Shown piece after piece: positions 11,253 to 21,814 of a stretch of DNA of 64,000 nucleotides. The stretch covers positions 27,803 to 91,802 of the forward strand of contig JAQJVL010002565.1 of NCBI GenBank assembly GCA_035578905.1, written 5' to 3'. The notes below the pieces were generated by a model. It was not told the DNA's origin and did no database searches. It saw only the letters and a list, made by a program, of their open reading frames with translations. A program made the translations under genes and the position numbers. The first letter of the stretch is position 1. Each line of letters starts with the position of its first letter. The stretch comes from Stictocephala bisonia (Eukaryota > Arthropoda > Insecta > Hemiptera > Membracidae).

Positions 11253-11387
11253 ATGTCTAAGTTTTATTGTCCAAGTAGTTCGGACGATACAATGCCACTT
11301 GTACATAGATCCATTGGAATGCTACCGAAACAAGTGACTAAGGTGGATAAATCAAAACTTTTAATAAAAAAAACTACGAAAAAATAA
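11253..11387 (+). CDS. Hypothetical 44-aa protein
   Basis: Starts MSKFYCPSSSDDTMPLV and ends with a basic tail (KLLIKKTTKK). Its stop overlaps the next start as TAATG, a compact arrangement expected of a virus-like gene cluster and unusual in an insect chromosome. The product is not recognised; small basic proteins are common in viral structural clusters, but that is only an analogy. Confidence 0.3.
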   Translation: MSKFYCPSSSDDTMPLVHRSIGMLPKQVTKVDKSKLLIKKTTKK

Positions 11388-11734
11388 TGTTAGAACGAAA
11401 AAAAATTGGGCAGCTTAAGATATTTTCATTCCCGGAGAACATGGTGTGCATGATCAAAGTTTTTACAAAACTCTATTCACAAAAGGTTACACGCCTAATT
11501 GGAGTACTGAAACTGTTTGAAAAAGATGATATAACGCCAGTCCCATCACCAAGAGTCTACTATATGCGTGACGCACGTGGGTTATCGTATAAAATGAGCG
11601 TTTTTACGAGCAAAGAACTTCAGAAAACCCTCATATCCAACACCTATCAAGTGGTTGCGACGAAAACGGGACAAAGTATGTGTGCCTGGGCTTGGACTCG
11701 ACAAGAGTTACGAACAGTAGGAATTAAGAAATGA
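11387..11734 (+). CDS. Hypothetical 115-aa protein
   Basis: An uninterrupted frame beginning MLERKKIGQLKIF, overlapping the previous stop by one base. It is basic and mixed in composition (FTKLYSQKVTRLIGVLKLF, SPRVYYMRDARGLSY), with no transmembrane segment and no motif I recognise. It is among the better-preserved frames in the block. It is probably part of the same decayed element as the polymerase at 14.8-18.5 kb, possibly an internal piece of a longer gene whose flanks have frameshifted. Confidence 0.3.
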   Translation: MLERKKIGQLKIFSFPENMVCMIKVFTKLYSQKVTRLIGVLKLFEKDDITPVPSPRVYYMRDARGLSYKMSVFTSKELQKTLISNTYQVVATKTGQSMCAWAWTRQELRTVGIKK

Positions 11735-12017
11735 ATCGTATTTGCTATATAAATTTGGCCACGCACTATCAACATTTGTTGAAGGATGAAGAAAGGAGGA
11801 TGAGAAAAAGGCTAGTGCTAAACAGCAGAACGAAAGCAGCAAAGGGTATGCATTAAGTACAGCGATTAACTCTAAACTTAGCAAATGTCGAGAGAAATTT
11901 TACCGCCCTTAAAATTGATCTGGCTGAAGTATAAAACTAAACTTTAAAGAGATTTGCGCTCTTATGAACAAAAGTTGACAACCCTGGATTTTGATACACA
12001 AAACCCCTTACCAGTGA

Positions 12018-12353
12018 AGGAGAATACAATGAATAATCATTTGACTACGTATGTCACTAAAGTCGATAATCTGATAAGACTCTTACAGTAAGGTGAATAC
12101 AATGAGTAATCAATTGACTACGTATGGCACTAAAGTCGATAATCTGGATAAGACTCTTACAAGTAAGGTGAATACAATGAGTAATCAATTGACTACGTAT
12201 GGCACTAAAGTCGATAATCTGGATAAGACTCTTACAAGTAAGGTGAATACAATGAGTAATCAATTGACTACGTATGGCACTAAAGTCGATAATCTGGATA
12301 AGACTCTTACAAGTAAGGTAAAGGACAAAGTGCCTAAAATTATTGATTATTGA
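12018..12353 (+). pseudogene. Repeat protein relic: four 75-bp units coding a 25-residue coiled-coil-like repeat
   Basis: Units start at about 12,018, 12,091, 12,166 and 12,241. The last three are nearly identical; the first is diverged and has lost 2 bp, which breaks the frame. Each codes V-N-T-M-S-N-Q-L-T-T-Y-G-T-K-V-D-N-L-D-K-T-L-T-S-K. Leu, Val and Met fall at 3-4 residue spacing and 25 = 7+7+11, so a coiled-coil or fibre stalk is plausible. The frames before it (YEQKLTTLDFD) and after it (LVVLRDKLEETIRTLTEQKK) also look helical. The near identity of three units means recent unequal exchange, since the rest of the gene is decayed. Confidence 0.5.
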
Positions 12354-12832
12354 TAAATACTGGTAAAATTAGTGGTTCTTCGGGATAAGCTGGAAGAGAC
12401 AATAAGAACGTTGACTGAGCAAAAGAAAAAAAGTGGCAGTGTTGGAGAATAATCAGCTTGCGATTGTAGCAGAAATAGCAGTCATTAAAAATAAGAGAGA
12501 ATACCGAAATACAACACGAAAATGTGGCCGGAATTCTCACTCTCTTGACCTTGATGAAGTAAATTATATGATCGGAGGTCAGTGACCCTTTAGACAAGGA
12601 TAGTGAAAAGAATTTGGCTGACATGAACGAACCGGCACCATGAGCGCACCGACAAAAGCGTTCGGGTGCATGACCTGAGAGTGACCCCGTAGAGAAAGGC
12701 GAGTGGACAGACCAGGTGCAGTTGTCGTCAGTCTACGTTGAGTCATGAACAGCGCACGGCGTGTAGTATCTACCCCACGAAAAGATTTAATTAAAGTGCG
12801 CAAACGTTCGCGGTTTACTTAATACTAGTGTC

Positions 12833-12964
12833 ATGGACATTGAATCGTTAATCGCCAGCTTGACTGATGATAATATTCTGATGGATTTTCCATTGCAGCC
12901 GACTACATCGAAATCTATAAAACATCAGGTTAATTATTATAACAAAATCTCCCCCACAAAATAA
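12833..12964 (+). CDS. Hypothetical 43-aa protein
   Basis: Short open frame MDIESLIASLTDDNILMDFP, ending at TAA 12,962-12,964. A run of Glu codons follows in another frame (about 13,050-13,075), so this may be the start of a longer acidic protein cut by a frameshift. Not recognised. Confidence 0.2.
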   Translation: MDIESLIASLTDDNILMDFPLQPTTSKSIKHQVNYYNKISPTK

Positions 12965-13193
12965 CTTATCCAAACGCAAAAAGTAAAAACTGCTCTGCCC
13001 ACCTCCACCACCACCATCTCCATTGATGCCGAGGCAACCACCACAGCTCGAGTCGGAGATGAAGAGGAAGAACATGAAAGGTTCGTGTGAGCCACCACGT
13101 CTTTTGATTCGTCAGGCCTGAAAATTGGTGAGTGAAGCTTGTATCGGTAATGGATTGAACGTGTAGTGGGACTAATCAACACTATCAATTTAC

Positions 13194-13880
13194 TTGCTAA
13201 ATTTGCTAGTCAGCTTGCGCAGCTCGATTATTCAAGCTATTTTTGACAGACATCTGAGTGAAATGATATTTTTCAAACCCATATATTTAAACAAATGTGA
13301 AATAGAATCGAGTTCGAAAAATACAATAATTATTTCCAACTATCATAGGAATAGCAGTGCAAACAGTTGGTGGAGCAAACAAACAGCGCCTGTGTACGGT
13401 GAGAACAATATAGTTGTAAGTAGTCACAAGCTGTTCCACCTTAGTGTTCACGGTTGGACTTCTTTGAAACGACACTTTGGCTGCATCGAGAGCTACTATA
13501 TAATATGTACAGAGTGTTCGGACATTGTACACAACTTGTTGACACGAAACGCTCGCTTTCTTACCAAACATCACAGGGCGGAAGCGTTTTTGTCAAAGAA
13601 TATATTTGCAGCCCCCGCCAAAGATGGTAGAGGTGGAAAACGTGAAATTATTACTCTACATGCGGACTTGGTTCAACCTGTTACAGTGACGTACCATTTT
13701 TTCTACAATAACTTAATGAAAAGCACTTACCACTTGAAATGGAGCTGCCCTACCAACAGCATCAGCAGGCGACTCCTGTGCGACTAGCTCTGCTCACATG
13801 GGTGGAAAATGAAGATCGACGCAACTGTGCACCTAATTTGGTTGAAGCTGTATTGCAAAATTTAAAGTTCTACCATATTT
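13194..13880 (+). pseudogene. Frameshifted hypothetical gene
   Basis: A 197-aa frame (13,194-13,787) continues after a frame change near 13,735 into a coding-like tail, with LLTWVENEDRRNC and VEAVLQNLKFYHI, ending at TAG about 13,880. An AATAAA follows at about 13,925 and AT-rich DNA begins there, which fits a gene 3' end. No domain recognised. It converges on the polymerase gene encoded on the other strand, so the two would share the intergenic 13.9-14.8 kb. Confidence 0.35.
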
Positions 13881-14800
13881 AGTAAAATACGTACATTTTA
13901 AGAATATAATAATTTTTTTGTATCAATAAATTTGTAAAATTCATTACAACTAAATTGTTTTGTTTTTTTCATCATTTCATGCTCTTTACCAGTTTTTTTT
14001 TATTTATTATGAATAAGTACAATTTTTAAAAAAGATAATGTAAAAATTTATTTTTAAAACATTTAAATAAATATCATATTACATAGTTATTATTACAAAA
14101 CATTATACAATTTTAAAAAAAAAAAAAAAATAATAATAAGTACAATAAATACAAATATTGATACATCATAAAACAATTAAAGTTAAACTGTTGAGTCAAA
14201 AGTATTTCATTTGAAAGACATGGAAAACGTTTTACAATATCATATGATGAAATATTGTAAAATTACAATAATATATTAAAGAAGTAAATACTTATGAACT
14301 AAGCACTAAATGCATTAAAATTATATTAAAAAACTCTACTATATTAACAATTGCAAATTTAGTCAATTGACAAGATAATGTCAATGTGATTGTAATTAGT
14401 AAGCATCTGATCTGACTAAATGTACAATTTATATATTATTTACATTTTACATCAATGCACTAATATATTCCAGTTATTAGTGACCTAAGCATTAAGTCCA
14501 AACAAATTGAAAACATTTATTATATTAATAATAAAAAATTAGTTGATTGACAATGATTATAACATAATTTTAATAAGTAAAACATCAAATCTAACTCAAA
14601 AGTAAAATAGATAAATGATATACTATATACATAAATACACTAATTGTTGTTTGCGTTTATAGTGGCCATAGTCGAGTGTACGAATACCGCAGTTTAATAT
14701 GTTACTTTTGTCCTCTTTAGAAGATAAATATTTGTTTGTCATTGATCTGGTGGTGAGGGTAAATGGTGAATTGAACCTTATTAAATTGAAATTTACTTGG
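13881..14800. other. AT-rich convergent intergenic region
   Basis: About 0.9 kb of AT-rich DNA with an A-run (14,116-14,131) between the convergent relic genes. No ORF seen. It holds the AATAAA at 13,925 for the plus-strand gene. Confidence 0.4.
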
Positions 14801-14804
14801 GTTT

Positions 14805-17800
14805 CTACATGTTCAAAAAGTGCTTTTTATAATCATCAAAAGTTATTTGTGATTTCACAAAGACAATTTTGATTCCCTTTCCTTTTTTTCTAGCATCTAA
14901 TTGCTCGTCAGAGCTGAATCTATAAGCATACTTTTTTGGACGTAAACCTAGATATTCGTACATGACTGCCTTTGCATTCATCTTTGAATGTTCCTATTTT
15001 TGACAAAGCACCATTTAATTTCAACGGATGAGTAGATGGATAGCAAGACCTATCCAAGTAATTGCCTAAGCGATCTTCGAGTGCTCTTTTCAAATCTAAT
15101 CCAGTTTTTAAATGTAGCACCAGACCGTCTGTGTCTATATAGCACAAATTGAGTTTACACTCGGGTGGTTGAAACTGTTTTTCCAAAACAACGTAGAAAA
15201 AGTTATACATGCATTTTTTTCTAATCTAAATTGTCACAGTTATGAATGAATTGAAAATCACCTATTGGAAGACACTCGCTTAGTGCGAATCCATAAAGAT
15301 TTACACAGTCTAGATAGAGCAGGTAACTTGTCTCCACCGAGGGATCATAGTCTTTTTCATTATCCAAGTATTTGTTGTTCGCTTTGGTATAATGACTGAT
15401 GCACTGCACAATGCCCCCCTCTATCATGAACAAAGCATCGTAGCCTGTGAGTAGCGTCAATATAGCTCCAGTCATGTGCAACATACTCTGCCACGCAAGG
15501 CCGGGGGCGGTATATGCATAGCAACAGTCAATGCGATAAGCGTTTAAACATTCTTACATATGAGAAGCCGACACAACGTTGTTGGTATTTTAAGGCAAAT
15601 ATGAATGGTTATATGAGTGTAAGATGAGTGTGGATGAAAGTAGTCTGGTTACTAACTGAGTTTAACTGTTCCTCAGAAAGGGCAATTTATTAATAGCCCA
15701 ACAGCCAGGGCAACTAAGGGACCTACAGCTTTACGTGGAATCCGAACCACGTAGTGCTAGTCTGATTTTCAGCTAATTGACAAGCCTGATACTCAGTTAT
15801 CTCCCCCACACAACATCCGCACAATATTCACCACCCAACATGGACATCCCAAACTTCTCTAGTAGTGTTCACGCCGATAGCAACCACTAAGCGGGCGCCA
15901 TGTCGGTATTAAGAGAACCGAGCATCCAGCCTATCGCCTACAATCTCCCAAACACTTTGTCCCCAAATTGTAACTGAGTTACAGCACTGTGCGAAAGGAC
16001 AGTGTAGTACGTCAGAAAGCAGACAAGTATCCAGTTTAAGGTTGAAATCTTGGTATTGTCCAAAGTTTGTCATATTCAAGGATGTACAGACGGATTGTGC
16101 GTGACTAATAGCAGTCTTGTTGAGTCGGTTGTAGACAGCCTCATGAGGTGGCAATGTCGACTCTATTCTTGACGGTATGTATTTTTTGTGATGGTGTTCA
16201 TTAATGATTTATTTTAAATAGCTACACATCACATAGTTTTTTAAAAATTGTTATATTTCAGCTATACAGTCTGAAGCCATTTTCAAACATTTGTCGACTC
16301 TGAGAAAACATCTTGTGACGTAAAATGATCATACGGATAAAATTATTTCTTTTTAATAAGATCTACTTTGTCGGAAGGCACAAGTTTTGATGATTCTATA
16401 AGCTTTCAGAAGGAAAGTTGGATTCTAACCTGGCAAGACTGTCGGCCATTAGGTGGTAGGAATCAGGAAATCTAAGCTAAATTTTACATATTTTTATAGA
16501 AATGGAAATCATTTTCACACTGTTGGAATGTATAGCTTTGATCTCAGCACCTGGCAGAGCCGAAAGATGTTTAACGATAAACGATAAGCCATATGATGAG
16601 AAGTTGTGGAATTTACATTTCTACATCTGAGGTTGCAGCCATTCCTGATGGTGTTGAATATGAGCCTGTAATGTGACAATGGTCTAGTACTTTGCGTGTT
16701 ATTTTCATTTGCCTCGCTGAATGCACGGTTGCACATTTTACAGAGTGTCGCCTGTTCATGATACAATGTTTTGTCGACACTCATAGATGAAAGGGGTACT
16801 TAACGAGTATACAAGCGTTCGACTTGCTGGGCCAACCGCTTCATATGCAAAAGAAACTCATGACCTGCGTTTTATGAATGAAATACATGTGAAACAGTGG
16901 ATATACCTTCTTCGTCAAGAACACATTGGGACAAAGTGGATTTTATTAAAGTACAGAATGAGTTGGCTTCATGCAACTGATAGGCACCATTTGCACCGGG
17001 CTTTGAAATTAGACTGGATTCATAGTCGGCCGCAACAATGATGGGTACTGGAATTTCCATCTCATACTGTGTGAACATGAGACGATCGTTGACGTTTGAC
17101 GTGGAAAGCACAACTGTGCTAGGATTGAATTTGCCACATAGCTCTTTCAGCCATTCCTCAGGATTCGGCTTACAGTGAATGTCACGTTTGTATGTAGAAC
17201 AACGTTTGCAAACGGTAATCTTATTTGTTCCCTTAGTCAGTTGTGGCCTTATTAGTTTGTGAAAGTTGTGTATGTAACAAAATGATTTTTATCACTCGAC
17301 TTAACTAGCAACAGGTCCGTGTGATCCTTACATTCATACACAATTCGAATGGGACACACGTCCTCTGACTCGTTAAGTTCAAACACATTTACCGAAACAC
17401 CAGGATTGAATTTATAAAATTTTGCAATATTCTCTAAGCACATGGGAAAGGACAATTTTTTAAAGTACTTATCTAATAAGGTTGCAAATGAATCTTCCAT
17501 CAAAAAAGTGACATTCTGTACATTAGGTACATGTTTAGTTAACATACTATACAAAACACATTTATTGTCTACATTTCTCACAGTTATACATGCTTTTCAT
17601 TTCAAAATATGCTTTGGTAGGGCCACATAGCTTTTTATAAGTAAGTTTACTTATCTTTAATGTTAAGGCTTTACCTCCACTAGCGCCCATCCACTCTGCC
17701 TTTAGCCTCCGCCTCTTCATGGAGCAGCTTCCGTCCATCGGCAAGAAGATGCTCTCGAAGTGGCTGTGTAGCCTGATCGCTTGCGGATCTTGAAGTTCAT

Positions 17801-18520
17801 CACTTCCAACATTCCTTCTGGATGTTAATAGAGAGCTTCAAGAACCAAATCGTATGTAATTGCAAATCCACTGGCACTGATAAGCCCATTTCCCAGTAAA
17901 TCTTGAGCCAGAATTAATTCGGCCTTAAGAAAAGGAGCCAAATCTTTAGAGTATTGGGCGATATTTTCGATTATGTAATCTTTCGCACTCTCGAAATCCA
18001 GTTTCACCTCGAAACTCGCTTGAGCAGTAGTGACCGGATAATGTGTTGATGTACTTGTAGTTAGAACAGCTGGTGACGTCACTGCGGGTGCCGTTATTGT
18101 GTTAGCTATTGATGCCGATGTCACATCGGCGGACGTTGCACACGTGCTTGTTGACGTGGCAATGGATAGTGAAAGTTTACTTCGTTTAGATGGCGGTTCC
18201 TGCAGACTGCCTCCTTATTTGCTGGACACCATTTCATTATGTTGTACTTTGCCTCTTCTCTTCGATATGCTGCTGCTGCTACTGGTGGTAGTAATGGTAG
18301 AAAACGGACGGACGAAAATATCATCATTACGTTCACTTGCAGATCGGACGTTGTAAAGTTCAACCGGACAAGAAACAAGCGAACTATGACCACCCTCAGT
18401 AACACTCGTGCTGGTACTACTGGGCCAGACACAATAATTAATGTCAGGGCCTCGCATCGTGACTAGTGAAGTAAGCTTCTTCGCAAATAGCGCATTGAAG
18501 CATATCGCTGGATGACTGAA
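14805..18520 (-). pseudogene. Maverick/Polinton-type protein-primed B-family DNA polymerase (DNA_pol_B_2), broken
   Basis: Reading right to left, family segments occur in the correct order across several frames: an N-terminal CxxC finger (LQCAICEEAYF, about 18,490); FPMCLENIAKF (about 17,450); Exo I-like PVPIIVAADYES (about 17,040); a zinc-binding CKMCNRAF and LDHCHITGSY (16,690-16,750); LKLDTCLLSDVL (about 16,030); YTAPGLAWQSML (about 15,500); motif A region YLDCVNLYGFALSE (about 15,300); motif C CYIDTDG (about 15,140); then LGLRPKKYAY and a C-terminal stop near 14,805. The residues between motif A and MYNFFYVVL are missing, so motif B (K-x3-N-S-x-Y-G) is gone. That, many frameshifts and a 0.45-kb SINE insertion make it inactive. 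These enzymes replicate large DNA transposons and related viruses from a terminal protein. The family call is firm. Confidence 0.88.
15560..16005 (-). mobile_element. SINE insertion inside the polymerase relic
   Basis: The polymerase reading is continuous if this block is removed (LLSDVL on one side, ECLNAYRID-C on the other). The block, read on the minus strand, shares long segments with copies at 49.0 and 50.45 kb: TTAGCTG, GTGGTT-GGATTCCAC, AAGCTGTA, CTTAGTTG, GGGCTATTAAT, CTTTCTGAGGAA and ACTCATATAACC-TTCATATT. It contains a GGTTCTC-type B-box remnant near the 5' end but has no long A-tail. Three copies in 35 kb make an active family in this lineage likely. Confidence 0.7.
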
Positions 18521-19750
18521 CATTAAACTCTCAGAGTGACGTATTTAAAGGCCGCATCTGTGGAGGGGAAAATGTTAAGTCCAAGAGGGGAGTAAATAGT
18601 ATGATGGGAAATATTTCATTGGAGAGTAGGGGTCGAAATTACTACATGGGAGAGGTGTTTTACCGGCTTTAGTATAAAGTGGAAGGGGGAGATGGAAACT
18701 GGTTCGATAGCTACGGTGCAATCTGATTGGTGGGAGTTGGGAAACTAAAAATCTTCAAGTGGGCTAAAACCGATCGAACGACTAGTGACGTGAGGGGAAA
18801 GTCCAAGTGGTAGCAGTTCAAAGTGGTTGTGGTGGGGCTTCGGCCGTAGAAGGGATAAATTTATAAAATTAATTGTTCTCAGATCTTGTGCTTAGTTGTG
18901 ACTGTGCTGTCGCCTTAGCATAATACTCCCTTATTGCCAATATTTTGGTTTTAATTACTCTAATATTTTCGAATTGAAATATCCAATTTTATACTACTTA
19001 TTTCGGTTTTAAACTTTTTGAACTAAAATATTCAATTTTGTATTACTTAATTTAAGTTTCAAACATTTGACAAAATATACTATACTTTTGTTTTATACCA
19101 GTCGGTTTTACATTTTGATTTTCTTCTTTTATTAGTAGCTTCGAGCAAGACTCAGTTAGAAAAACAAGAAGTAAGTATTTCTTGTTTTATAATTTTATAC
19201 AGCAGCAATGATTTTTTAACAGTAGAAATAGTTAAAAAATCATGCTTGATTAAACTCAAATTGTTGCATTATACGTGTTCAAACATATGATTTTAACAAA
19301 TGCACTTAGATTTTTGCCTAAATTTTAAGCAATCGACTTTTTTCAATTTATTTTTAGTTAAAAAGACTTATAAATCGTTTGTTTTCTTTACGACAATTTA
19401 ATTTATTACAGATATAATTATTTCAAACAATTGAAATGACAATTTTAACTTTATGACGGAAACCCTCTTGCCTATTAAATGCTTATTTTAGTATAAACGT
19501 CGGCTTAATTGTTTATCGTTTAATTTTTTTCAATATTAAAGCATATAGTTGAACATAAAATATTAATTATTTTTAAATGTCTCTTAAAACATATAGTTAA
19601 ATATTCTTCTTTTTAACTGTTAATTGCAGTAAAAAAAGGAGCATATTTAAATATATAAATAAAAAAGGCTTAAATATACATTGCCTTTTTTAAGAAAATG
19701 TTTCGTTTGATGCAAATTTAAACTTTAATTTCCTTTCATAATTTTAAGTC
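18521..19750. other. Spacer between polymerase relic and right inverted repeat
   Basis: 18,530-18,860 is G-rich on the plus strand (GGGGAAA, GGAGGGG words) with a TATTTAAAGG at 18,541 that could be TATA-like for the minus-strand gene. 18,900-19,740 is AT-rich. The motifs 'CAATTTTATACTACTTATTTCGGTTT' and 'CAATTTTGTATTACTTAATTTAAGTTT' form a diverged duplicate at 18,985-19,060. No gene seen. Confidence 0.4.
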
Positions 19751-19754
19751 GATG

Positions 19755-20030
19755 GCTTTAGAGACATGTATTTATCCAACCAAAAAAGACAATTCTAAAT
19801 GTTAAGATAAGCTTTGCAAAACACTTGTTTAGCGACTTTTTAATTATTCCATTTTATATTATATCCAAAAAATATTTATAATGGTTTATAATTTATTTTT
19901 ATAAAAAAGAACAATGCATTTCATTTCAATTTAATATATGAAAAGGGAAATTATTTTATATTTTTATTAGTTTATGTGTAAAAACAAAAACCATTTAGCA
20001 ACAATAAGTGTGTGATATTAGTTTCGATAT
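19755..20030 (-). repeat. Right copy of the ~270-bp inverted repeat (candidate Polinton terminal repeat)
   Basis: Reverse-complement partner of 1,717-1,985 with about 85% identity and small gaps. Its outer limit lies near TCGATATTTCTCGAGG. If both copies are one element's ends, the element spans about 18.3 kb including later insertions, within the 15-20 kb usual for Polintons. Confidence 0.6.
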
Positions 20031-20039
20031 TTCTCGAGG

Positions 20040-20780
20040 CTCACATTGCAGCAACCTCGAGTTAAATGCCCAGCTGCCCACAAGACAAAAACAAAAAGAA
20101 GGGATCGTTGCCCGCACTTGGTGCATCCAGCTGTAACATCACCGCCTGACATTCCTGAATCCAAACACGACCAACTTCGGGATATTTTTCAACACAAAAT
20201 CAACTGATTTCTCAACATTTGCAACTTCTAATTCAGAGTAAACTAATACAGCACACAAGGCTCCAAAATATCACTCACACCACTCACTCGCTTCCATCAC
20301 ATGGACGAACTCAAACACGACCATTCCCACTACAGTCAGCTGAATTCTAGACATTTGACACTTGTTATCGCCAGTGCTAAGAATGTAGCAGGCGACAGTT
20401 TTGATCAAGAGGCCGAACCGTGACGCCACACAAAGCAGCAAAACATCGTGAGTACAAGTCCACCAGTGTCGCCTAGCGCGCAATACGAAACATGAACAAT
20501 TTCCAGATATTTCACACAAAAAGTCACCTGACTTTTTAATATATTCACCAGTAATTAAAGTCATTTAATTACGTCACACAACTCTGCAAAAGATCTTGAG
20601 CACAAGTCTACAGATTGAAACCTCACTCTCTTCTCCTACAAGTGCTGCCCAGAATCTGCACAAAAACAAGACCAACTCCCAGATATTCCTCACAATTTCG
20701 CCTAACTTTTACACATATTCACACGTAATGATGACGTCACACTGCAACACACTCTTACTACTATTATGATAGTAACGAAA
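20040..20780. repeat. Diverged long-period repeats
   Basis: Three related stretches begin with ACGACCAACTTCGGGATATT (20,166), ACATGAACAATTTCCAGATATT (20,490) and CAAGACCAACTCCCAGATATT (20,667). Each is followed by CACA-AA-TC-CCTGA-TT-like and TAATTA-GTCA words. They look like old copies of one unit at irregular spacing. The frame at 20,271-20,564 on the minus strand is not supported by any family match. Confidence 0.4.
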
Positions 20781-21767
20781 CACTAGACATATTTTTACAA
20801 CAGCCCATTTGGCTTACCATATGTTACATAGTGTATCAATTGATAATGTTACCCACCCAGGCATTGAAATTTTGAGTATTTTATTTAATGTATACATTTG
20901 GAAATTTTAGACCCCTTCGGGATACTTGGGTGGGGAAAACAATGAGTTCAGTGTAAATGTCATTAAATAAAAGTTCACTTGTGCTAATCACGGACATGTT
21001 TTGGCCACAGTTATAGACTTAATAACTGGTAATTTCATTTATATTATCTTTAATATATTATATAAAATTAAAGAAACAAGTTTCTTAGAAAATATAAACA
21101 CATTTGTGTATTAGAACTTACAACAAAATCGGTTCGCTTTCTGATACAAGGAACTAATTTTTGTTAATCAACAACCATTGTTATTTGCAAACAATTTATC
21201 GTTGACGTAACGATAAATTTATGTATAAAATTAACTTTATGTAACATATATCTATAGTCACCACCAAAATCAAACATAAAACTTCAAATATTATAATCAG
21301 TCCATGTTATTTATTTTTTCAATGAAAGTGGCAAACCAAACATATTTTTACTATTTTTATGTGTCGTTTATGGAACGCTGAAACGTCTCATTAATTTATA
21401 ATTAACCACTCGACGTTGTGCAATGAGACACTCTGGAGGAAAGTTTTACTAGTCACGACACTGATATTGTAGGAGCAGATATATTATATTAATTTCAACG
21501 TTGTTATTGAATTACTACATGTTATAATTGTATTAATATGATATATTTATTTGACAGTTTAACGTTTTTCTCCTAGTGGTATATATTTCTGGATGGTTCC
21601 TGTTAAGGTGATTTTTCTTCGAGTCTAAGGTTTCTCTGTTGTTGAATTAATGGTATTGCACTGGTGTTTTATCTTGTGCATATAAAAACCTTTGATAACT
21701 TTAACCATTATTAATTACTTCATGGGAATCATATGTTGAACATATTAACAAATTGCTGGTACGAGTA
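20781..21767. other. AT-rich stretch
   Basis: No gene. A short dyad, CCACCCAGG at 20,852 against CTTGGGTGGGG near 20,926, could fold. Confidence 0.35.
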
Positions 21768-21813
21768 AATTATATTGAAAAAGATATGTTTAGTTATCTT
21801 TTTCAATATAATT
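21768..21813. repeat. Perfect 19-bp hairpin
   Basis: AATTATATTGAAAAAGATA (21,768-21,786) and its exact reverse complement (21,795-21,813) flank the loop TGTTTAGT. It marks the left border of the minisatellite that follows. Confidence 0.85.
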
Positions 21814-21814
21814 A

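Larger units (their letters stand above)
9300..13880 (+). pseudogene. Decayed ORF cluster, probable structural-gene half of a Polinton-like element
   Basis: This 4.6-kb block is clearly less AT-rich than its flanks and full of short coding-like frames, mostly plus strand and broken by stops. Examples are DDEQRLDWTESVASG (about 9,355), KIYIPQKSYDVTEEINRDLG (about 10,290) and the frames at 11,253-11,734, 12,018-12,350, 12,833-12,964 and 13,194-13,880. Minus-strand frames at 9,508-9,702 and 10,795-11,205 are also open. It is tail-to-tail with the Polinton-type DNA polymerase at 14.8-18.5 kb, the divided layout common in Mavericks/Polintons. I could not match any frame to the known Polinton capsid, protease, ATPase or integrase, so the assignment is by position only. 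Confidence 0.35.

Noticed and set aside
10795..11260. 136-aa minus-strand and 106-aa plus-strand frames as separate genes
   Set aside because: They overlap antisense and I recognise neither; kept only as part of the decayed ORF block.
18099..18523. Overlapping frames of 75-103 codons on both strands near 18.3 kb
   Set aside because: They are mutual shadows over the decayed N-terminal part of the polymerase gene; only the CxxC finger frame matches expectation.
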